Origin: Bacteroidota bacterium
GTDB lineage: Bacteria > Bacteroidota > Bacteroidia > Cytophagales > Cyclobacteriaceae
NCBI GenBank assembly: GCA_016191555.1
Contig: JACPVX010000018.1
Coordinates: forward strand, 124,001-188,000
Length of the DNA stretch: 64,000 nt
Direction of reading: 5' to 3'
Shown here: one piece after another, positions 58,561 through 64,000 of the stretch
How positions within the stretch are numbered: the first letter of the stretch is position 1
How the letters are laid out: each line of letters opens with the position of its first letter
Made by a program: the position numbers and the translations under genes
Notes under the pieces: model-generated
What the model saw: only the letters and a program-made list of their open reading frames with translations
Database searches by the model: none
What the model was told of the DNA's origin: nothing

Positions 58561-60963
58561 TTGAGCCAGACTAAAACAGACTTCCCGATGGTTTCAGCAA
58601 AAAGAGCAGCTGAGATTTTGGCCGATTATCGGTTGGCTTGCGAGAGCCGCGAAGCCAGCTTACTTGGCAGAAAAGAAGTATTCATGGGCAAAGCTAAGTT
58701 TGGCATCTTTGGCGATGGCAAAGAGCTTGCGCAAATTGCCATGGCAAAAGTTTTTCGCAAGGGCGATCACCGTGCCGGTTATTACCGCGATCAAACATTT
58801 ATGTTGGCCATCGGTGAAATGACACTTCACCACTATTTCGCTCAACTATACGCCCACACAGATGTCGAGGCAGATCCAGCATCGGCAGGCCGTCTAATGA
58901 ACGGTCACTTTGCTACTCGCATGCTCGATGAAAAGGGCGAACTTAAAAATATCGCTCAGCTCAAAAATAGCAGTGCTGATATTTCTCCCACGGCAGCACA
59001 AATGCCACGATTGGTAGGATTGGCATATGCTTCAAAACTTTTTAGGAACAATCAAGGTCTTCACGCTTATACTGAATTAAGCAATCAAGGAAACGAAATT
59101 GCATTTGGCACCATCGGAAATGCATCCACTTCAGAAGGGATGTTTTTTGAAGCGATCAATGCGGCCGGTGTTTTGCAAATTCCCATGTTGATCTCTGTTT
59201 GGGATGATGAATATGGAATCTCAGTTCCAAAAGAATATCAAACCACGAAAGGAAGCATCTCAAAAATTTTGGCAGGCTTTCAGCGCAACAAAGAAGACAA
59301 GGGCTACGAAATTCTAGCAGCTCGGGGGTGGAACTACGAAGAATTATGCCGTGCATACGAGAAGGCTGAGAAAATCTGTCGAGAAGAGCATGTGCCTGTA
59401 TTGGTTCACGTAGTTGAAATGACACAGCCGCAAGGTCACTCAACTTCCGGATCGCACGAACGCTATAAATCCAAAGAACGACTTGCTTGGGAAGCTGATT
59501 TCGATTGCCTCCGCAAAATGCGCGAGTGGATCATCGATCAAAATATTTCAACAGCTACAGAGCTGGATGATGTGGAGAAGGCAGCGAAAGCAACAGCCAA
59601 GAAAGTAAAAGATCAATCGTGGAAACGTTTCAACGAAGGAATTCAGCGCGACCAACAGGAACTGGTCATTCTTTTAGAACAAGCCGTAGCTCAATACAGC
59701 GAGTTGAAAAATATTCTCGATGTATTGAATAAAACCATCAACCCTTTGCGCTACGATGCTATTAAGGCAGCGAAGGCAGCATTACGCTTTTTGATCGGAA
59801 AGGAATGCACAGTGAAGGACAGGTTGGTCGAATGGATCAAACGCACCGCGCTGGAAAACGAAGACAGATACAGCTCTCATTTACATAGTCAGTCAGCGTG
59901 GTCGGCACTGAATGTGGAAGCCAATGCAGCCGTTTATTCTGATAACTCCATGTTGATAGACGGTCGTGAAGTGTTGCGTGCTTGTTTTGCGGAAGCATTG
60001 GAGCGCGATCCGCGTGTATTAGCATTTGGTGAAGACGTAGGTCGGATTGGCGATGTGAACCAAGGTTTTGCCGGACTGCAAGAAAAGTTTGGAGAATTGA
60101 GAGTCACGGATACAGGTATTCGCGAATGTACGATTGTTGGTCAGGGAATTGGACTAGCCTTGCGTGGACTGCGTCCGATTGCTGAAGTGCAATATTTAGA
60201 TTACCTGCTTTACGCGATTCAGATTTTAAGCGATGATTTAGCGAACCTACAATACCGCACGAAAGGCGGACAAAAAGCTCCGTTGATTGTTCGTACCAGA
60301 GGCCACCGTTTGGAAGGCGTATGGCATGCCGGTTCTCCCATGGGCATGATTTTGCATAGCCTGAGAGGCATGTTTGTTTTGGTGCCACGAAATATGGTGC
60401 AGGCTGCAGGCTTTTATAATACGCTTTTGAAATCCGATGATCCGGCACTAATTATTGAGTGCTTGAATGGCTACCGGTTAAAAGAAAAGTTACCAGAGAA
60501 TATTGGTGAATTTACAGTGCCGCTTGGAGTGCCTGAGATTCTGAAAGAGGGAAATGACGTGACGATCGTTACCTATGGCTCCATGTGTCGTGTGGTGATG
60601 GACGGAGTGGCTGAATTGGAGGAGAAGGGCATTTCCTGCGAAGTGATTGACGTACAAACATTACTTCCATTTGACCGTCATCATATAATCGTAGAATCGC
60701 TGAAGAAAACGAATCGAATTGTTTTTGCAGACGAAGATGTGCCGGGTGGTGCAACCGCCTTTATGATGCAGCAAGTGCTCGAAGTTCAAAAAGGGTATCA
60801 ATACCTGGATTCAAAACCGTTAACAATCACCGGTAAGGAACATCGTCCTGCCTATGGATCTGATGGTGACTATTTCTCAAAACCTAATCCGGAAGAAATC
60901 TTTGATAAGGTTTACGCCTTGATGCGCGAAGCAAGCCCAGAGCGCTTTCCCGAAGTTTACTAG
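58561..60963 (+). CDS. 2-Oxoacid dehydrogenase E1, fused alpha and beta subunits
   Basis: An 800-residue fusion. The TTG at 58561 (SQTKTDFPMVSAKRAAEIL) fits the short leader from the predicted promoter; ATG at 58588 is an alternative. Residues ~1-330 are the E1 alpha part: GDHRAGYYRDQTFML, TIGNASTSEGMFFEAINAAGV (the TPP motif has GNA in place of the usual GDG), SVWDDEYGISVP. Residues ~460-800 are E1 beta: VLAFGEDVGRIGDVNQGFAGL, GQGIGLALRGLRPIAE. It decarboxylates branched-chain or pyruvate-type 2-oxoacids with lipoyl E2 partners encoded elsewhere. Fused E1 is typical for Bacteroidota. Confidence 0.93.
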   Translation: MSQTKTDFPMVSAKRAAEILADYRLACESREASLLGRKEVFMGKAKFGIFGDGKELAQIAMAKVFRKGDHRAGYYRDQTFMLAIGEMTLHHYFAQLYAHTDVEADPASAGRLMNGHFATRMLDEKGELKNIAQLKNSSADISPTAAQMPRLVGLAYASKLFRNNQGLHAYTELSNQGNEIAFGTIGNASTSEGMFFEAINAAGVLQIPMLISVWDDEYGISVPKEYQTTKGSISKILAGFQRNKEDKGYEILAARGWNYEELCRAYEKAEKICREEHVPVLVHVVEMTQPQGHSTSGSHERYKSKERLAWEADFDCLRKMREWIIDQNISTATELDDVEKAAKATAKKVKDQSWKRFNEGIQRDQQELVILLEQAVAQYSELKNILDVLNKTINPLRYDAIKAAKAALRFLIGKECTVKDRLVEWIKRTALENEDRYSSHLHSQSAWSALNVEANAAVYSDNSMLIDGREVLRACFAEALERDPRVLAFGEDVGRIGDVNQGFAGLQEKFGELRVTDTGIRECTIVGQGIGLALRGLRPIAEVQYLDYLLYAIQILSDDLANLQYRTKGGQKAPLIVRTRGHRLEGVWHAGSPMGMILHSLRGMFVLVPRNMVQAAGFYNTLLKSDDPALIIECLNGYRLKEKLPENIGEFTVPLGVPEILKEGNDVTIVTYGSMCRVVMDGVAELEEKGISCEVIDVQTLLPFDRHHIIVESLKKTNRIVFADEDVPGGATAFMMQQVLEVQKGYQYLDSKPLTITGKEHRPAYGSDGDYFSKPNPEEIFDKVYALMREASPERFPEVY

Positions 60964-60971
60964 TCAGAGTT

Positions 60972-61733
60972 CTATTTTCGAATCGAGGCTAGCGTAAAAT
61001 CTTTGGTGGTAATTTCATTGCTTTTGTGTAACGCTCTGTCCTGAATTGTAATTTTCAGACGCATCGTTTTGGTACCGAAAAGAAGATCAAAAGCACTTCC
61101 TTTCAAAGCATAAGTCATCTTGCCATCTAAAGGAGATTTTTTACCTAAGTCTTTCGATAAAATCGGGAAGCGGCCATCATATCCTGAAATTGAGCAATTG
61201 GGATACTTGAAATAGGTAGTTGGGTCGAAAAGCGTATAGGAGCCGTCCGTATTTTTTGTATAAAAATCGATAAAGATATTGTAGTAATCCTTGTTAAAAA
61301 TAACAAACAAAGTATCCGTCACTACATTGTTGTCATTTCTAATTACTTCCCAATTCGTGCAATTATAAGGCGTAACAAAATTATAAGTGCTCAATGGCAA
61401 TGGAGTACTACCATCTTGGAGGTCAATTGTAAAGTTCGGGTTCTCGCGCTTGAACTTGTAATTAACCACATTACTACCCACTCCGGTCAAGTAACGATAT
61501 TTATAGGCATACTTAAAGACATCATTGTCTGCATCGCTAATACCTAAGTCGCCATCACCATCTTTAAATTTTAAGACTACAACGATCGAATCACCTGTGT
61601 CTGATTTACCGTAGTATAAGTCATCATTCACAATTTCAATTTGTGGCACAATTGGATAGGTAGGTGTTTCAAAACACGCGTTCAAACCCACCATCAGCAA
61701 TACAGCGCTAAGAATGTTTCTGATCAACTTCAT
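60972..61733 (-). CDS. Hypothetical lipoprotein with acidic EF-like motif
   Basis: A 253-residue lipoprotein: MKLIRNILSAVLLMVGLNACFETPT has lipobox VGLNAC. The mature protein has KFKDGDGDLGISDADND, a DxDxDG-type calcium pattern, followed by mostly beta sequence (VVLKFKDGDGDLG, TFAYKYRYLTG-like) and polar strands ending RALHKSNEITTKDF. The domain is common in Bacteroidota surface lipoproteins but has no firm name that I know. It is divergent from the LuxE-like gene and convergent with the E1 gene (8 bp apart). Confidence 0.75.
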   Translation of the reverse strand: MKLIRNILSAVLLMVGLNACFETPTYPIVPQIEIVNDDLYYGKSDTGDSIVVVLKFKDGDGDLGISDADNDVFKYAYKYRYLTGVGSNVVNYKFKRENPNFTIDLQDGSTPLPLSTYNFVTPYNCTNWEVIRNDNNVVTDTLFVIFNKDYYNIFIDFYTKNTDGSYTLFDPTTYFKYPNCSISGYDGRFPILSKDLGKKSPLDGKMTYALKGSAFDLLFGTKTMRLKITIQDRALHKSNEITTKDFTLASIRK

Positions 61734-61737
61734 TTTC

Positions 61738-61745
61738 TAACTTTG
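61738..61745 (+). promoter_or_regulatory. Bacteroidota -7 element for the LuxE-like gene
   Basis: TAACTTTG matches TAnnTTTG 16 bp upstream of the TTG start; no clear -33 box is seen. It supports the TTG as a short-leader start. Confidence 0.45.
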
Positions 61746-61761
61746 TGTAAATATCTATTTT

Positions 61762-62751
61762 TTGCTGTTCATCCAAAACTTCACTCAACAACTATCTCAA
61801 GTTAACGAAAGCAACTTTGATGATATTGCTTTGTCCGTTTTTCGGTTTCAGTCGGCTCATAATCCTATTTATGCAGAATACATAAGGGCTTTGGGGGTTC
61901 TCCCATCAAAGATAACCGCAACTGACCAAATCCCATTTTTACCCATTGAGTTTTTCAAAAACCATCGAATTGCAACTGGAAACTGGCCGGTGGAAGTCGA
62001 ATTTACAAGTAGTGGAACATCTGGCCTTTCTACCAGTCGCCATGCAGTTTGGAGCCTCGAATTCTACCTAAAAAACACCCAAATCATCTTTGAAAGGTAT
62101 TTTGGATCCCTTACGGACTATCACTTTTTTGCCTTGCTACCTTCCTATCTGGAGCGAGAAGGGTCGTCATTGATTGCCATGATGGATCATTTTATTCGCG
62201 GAAGCAAATCGTCCTTGTCCGGCTTTTATCTTCACAATTATCAAGATTTGGCGGATCAGCTATTGAAAGCCAAAAATTCGGATCGGAAAATAATTTTATG
62301 GGGTGTTTCATTTGCATTGCTTGATTTGGCCGAAGGTTTTGAACTAAACCTTGAAAATGCCCTCGTAATTGAAACGGGGGGGATGAAGGGGAGGAGAAAA
62401 GAGATGATACGCGAGGAGCTACACCAATTGCTGTGTAATCGATTCAACGTACCGCAGATCGGGTCTGAATATGGAATGACAGAGCTTTTGTCGCAGGCTT
62501 ATTCACATGGAAATGGTGTTTACGAATCGCCACCTTGGATGAAAATACAAATCCGCGACATCAATGATCCGTTCAAAAAGCTTGAAATTGGAAAAACGGG
62601 TGGAATTAATGTGATTGATTTGGCAAACGCACACTCTTGCGCGTTTATTGAAACTCAGGATTTAGGAAAATGGTCGCAAGGCGGTTACTTTGAGGTACTT
62701 GGGAGGATCGACAACAGCGATTTGAGAGGCTGTAACCTTCTTGTTGGTTGA
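61762..62751 (+). CDS. LuxE/PaaK-like acyl-protein synthetase family protein
   Basis: A 329-residue protein of the adenylate-forming LuxE-like group. A TTG start at 61762 is the first in a clean frame 17 bp after a promoter element. Conserved features are IPFLPIEFFKNHRI (~residues 56-69), the phosphate loop FTSSGTSGLSTSRH (~80-93), WGVSFALLDLAE, IETGGMKGRRKEMIREELH and YGMTELLSQAYSHG (~235-250). Related proteins transfer acyl groups to a Cys or carrier. Substrate unknown; Bacteroidota copies are often annotated acyl transferase. It is complete. Confidence 0.88.
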   Translation: MLFIQNFTQQLSQVNESNFDDIALSVFRFQSAHNPIYAEYIRALGVLPSKITATDQIPFLPIEFFKNHRIATGNWPVEVEFTSSGTSGLSTSRHAVWSLEFYLKNTQIIFERYFGSLTDYHFFALLPSYLEREGSSLIAMMDHFIRGSKSSLSGFYLHNYQDLADQLLKAKNSDRKIILWGVSFALLDLAEGFELNLENALVIETGGMKGRRKEMIREELHQLLCNRFNVPQIGSEYGMTELLSQAYSHGNGVYESPPWMKIQIRDINDPFKKLEIGKTGGINVIDLANAHSCAFIETQDLGKWSQGGYFEVLGRIDNSDLRGCNLLVG

Positions 62752-62842
62752 GCATTTAATTCGCCAAACGGTATTTTAGAGCCGTTTAAATTTGTTTCGT
62801 TAGAAAAGATTAATATTTTTGACAGTCCAAAGCCACTATTTT

Positions 62843-62962
62843 ATGAAAAGAATTTTAGCATTTTTAGTACTTGTTTCTTTGTTGACTGCTTGCAGCCAAT
62901 ACACTTGCCCTACTTATAGCAAGAAAGATGTGAAGAAAGCAGTACCTCAAAACAGAATCTAA
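62843..62962 (+). CDS. Very small lipoprotein (39 residues)
   Basis: Too short for most gene callers: MKRILAFLVLVSLLTACSQY carries a classical lipoprotein signal with lipobox LLTAC, followed by a 23-residue mature tail ending in QNRI with a second Cys and a KKDVKKA patch. An AT-rich leader with TATTTT and a good ATG precede it. It sits between the LuxE-like gene and the NtrC-type regulator, overlapping the latter's stop region by 4 bp (convergent). Function unknown; small Lys-rich lipoproteins of this sort are frequent in Bacteroidota. Confidence 0.7.
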   Translation: MKRILAFLVLVSLLTACSQYTCPTYSKKDVKKAVPQNRI

Positions 62963-64000
62963 AGGTACTTCTTTACGTCTGCCTCCATGATCATGACATC
63001 GCTCATGATCACGAGCCGCTCTACCACATTACGTAGTTCGCGTATATTTCCTGTCCAATTATATTCTTCCAGCGATTTTAGCGCTTCGGCTTCTATCTCT
63101 TTCTTTTTCGCGCCTGTTTCCTGGGCTATATCTTCTAAGAACTTATCGACTAACAAAGGTAGATCCGTAAGTCGTTCATTTAAAGACGGAACCTTAATGA
63201 CGATTACTGATAAGCGGTGGTAGAGGTCTTCTCTGAATTTGTTATCGGCAATTTCTTTTCTCAGGTCCTTATTGGTGGCGGCCAGTACACGCACATTTAC
63301 CGATACATCTTTTTCAGCACCGACACGGGTAATTTTGTTTTCCTGTAAAGCCCGCAATACTTTTGCTTGAGCAGAAAGCGTCATATCTCCAATTTCGTCC
63401 AAAAAGAGTGTGCCTCCTTCTGCTTGCTCAAATTTCCCGATTCGTTGCTTGATGGCCGATGTAAAGGCTCCCTTTTCATGACCAAACAATTCACTTTCGA
63501 TTAGGTCAGACGGGATAGCTGCACAATTGACCTCAACGAAATCAAGTCTAGAGCGATTGCTTTTCTCGTGGATTTGCCGCGCCACCAATTCTTTGCCGGA
63601 GCCATTGGGGCCTGTGATGAGAACGCGGGCATCGGTAGGAGCTACTTTATCGATCATCATTTTGATTTCCTCCAGGGCAGGAGATTCGCCAATCATTTCG
63701 TAACGGGCAGAAACTTTCTTTTTGAGCTGTTTAGCTTCCTTGATCAAGTTGGTTTTGTCAAGGGCATTGCGAACGGTGATTAATAATCTATTTAAGTCGG
63801 GTGGCTTTTGCAGAAAGTCATAGGCACCCATTTTGGTGGCATCAACGGCCAACTCGGTGGTGCCGTGAGCCGAAATCATCACGAACGTGGTGGCGATTCC
63901 CTTTTCTTTTGCTTTTTGTAATACTTCCATGCCATCCATCTTCGGCATTTTGATATCGCAAAGGGCTAGATCGAAATACTCGTTTTCGAGTCTGGCTAAT
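62959..64000 (-). CDS. NtrC-family sigma-54 response regulator (5' end outside window)
   Basis: The 3' part of a sigma-54-dependent regulator. The visible frame is open to the right edge; it begins inside the receiver domain (LARLENEYFDLALCDIKMP, with the phosphoacceptor Asp in LCDIKMP), continuing MDGMEVLQKAKEKG and a conserved Lys in LQKPPDLNRLL. The AAA+ domain follows with Walker A GPNGSGKELVARQIH, the GAFTSA loop, Walker B (GGTLFLDEIGDM) and the R-finger region. The C-terminus ends with the domain's small helix and carries no Fis HTH, which makes it shorter than classical NtrC. It activates sigma-54 promoters, target unknown. Confidence 0.95.
   Translation of the reverse strand, partial: LARLENEYFDLALCDIKMPKMDGMEVLQKAKEKGIATTFVMISAHGTTELAVDATKMGAYDFLQKPPDLNRLLITVRNALDKTNLIKEAKQLKKKVSARYEMIGESPALEEIKMMIDKVAPTDARVLITGPNGSGKELVARQIHEKSNRSRLDFVEVNCAAIPSDLIESELFGHEKGAFTSAIKQRIGKFEQAEGGTLFLDEIGDMTLSAQAKVLRALQENKITRVGAEKDVSVNVRVLAATNKDLRKEIADNKFREDLYHRLSVIVIKVPSLNERLTDLPLLVDKFLEDIAQETGAKKKEIEAEALKSLEEYNWTGNIRELRNVVERLVIMSDVMIMEADVKKYL

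Noticed and set aside
1-64000. tRNA and rRNA genes
   Set aside because: I looked for the TTCGANNCC-type T-arm with a CCA-type 3' end and for conserved rRNA words and found none I could support.

Overview
The window looks like a chromosomal segment from a member of the Bacteroidota, most likely the order Cytophagales. The evidence is two proteins with type IX secretion C-terminal sorting domains, a fused CcoN-CcoO cbb3 oxidase subunit, the short Bacteroidota-type AMP nucleosidase, a fused E1 alpha-beta 2-oxoacid dehydrogenase, promoters of the TAnnTTTG type, several probable TTG starts and few Shine-Dalgarno sequences. I cannot name the genus from sequence alone. No rRNA, tRNA or CRISPR array was recognised.

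Region 1-7200 is accessory and partly decayed. It holds the 3' part of a large RHS/YD-repeat protein with a C-terminal zincin (HELVH) toxin-like domain, a candidate immunity gene, two decayed gene remnants, and the last 228 codons of a comM/yifB gene whose 5' half is missing. A degenerate repeat field with a period of about 21-22 bp follows.

Region 7200-24300 carries a conserved hypothetical protein, TPR proteins, secreted and membrane proteins, two type IX-secreted proteins, a fumarylacetoacetase-family hydrolase and a LytS/LytTR two-component pair. Two pairs of TCACTT direct repeats, spaced exactly 21 bp, lie before the kinase gene and before the adjacent type IX-secreted protein, and suggest one small regulon. 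A group III truncated globin, a Kelch-like lipoprotein, a GNAT enzyme and a complete subclass B1 metallo-beta-lactamase follow.

Region 24400-32800 has a 424-bp array of twenty 21/23-bp repeats, a SAM methyltransferase, an LprI-family gene plus an upstream relic of its 3' end, a YitT-type membrane protein, the aldehyde dehydrogenase / DUF779 / AraC module, and a two-gene GNAT-like plus small basic protein pair that resembles a toxin-antitoxin locus.

Region 33000-40000 is a cbb3 cytochrome oxidase operon (ccoNO, ccoQ, ccoP, ccoG, ccoH, a SafE/UreH-type membrane protein) with an Fnr/Crp-like site upstream and a universal stress protein downstream. It serves high-affinity, low-oxygen respiration.

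Region 40000-64000 is mostly housekeeping and regulatory: a J-domain membrane protein, a SUI1 factor, TetR, an outer-membrane protein, an ECF sigma and membrane-partner pair, a single-gene HUH (REP-associated type) transposase with small hairpins, a membrane acyltransferase, a beta-CASP nuclease, a PadR-PspC operon, a FadL-like porin, AMP nucleosidase, an HsdR-N-like nuclease domain protein, a TonB siderophore receptor with candidate iron-control repeats, alanine dehydrogenase, fused E1, a LuxE-like protein, a 39-residue lipoprotein, and an NtrC-family response regulator cut by the right edge.
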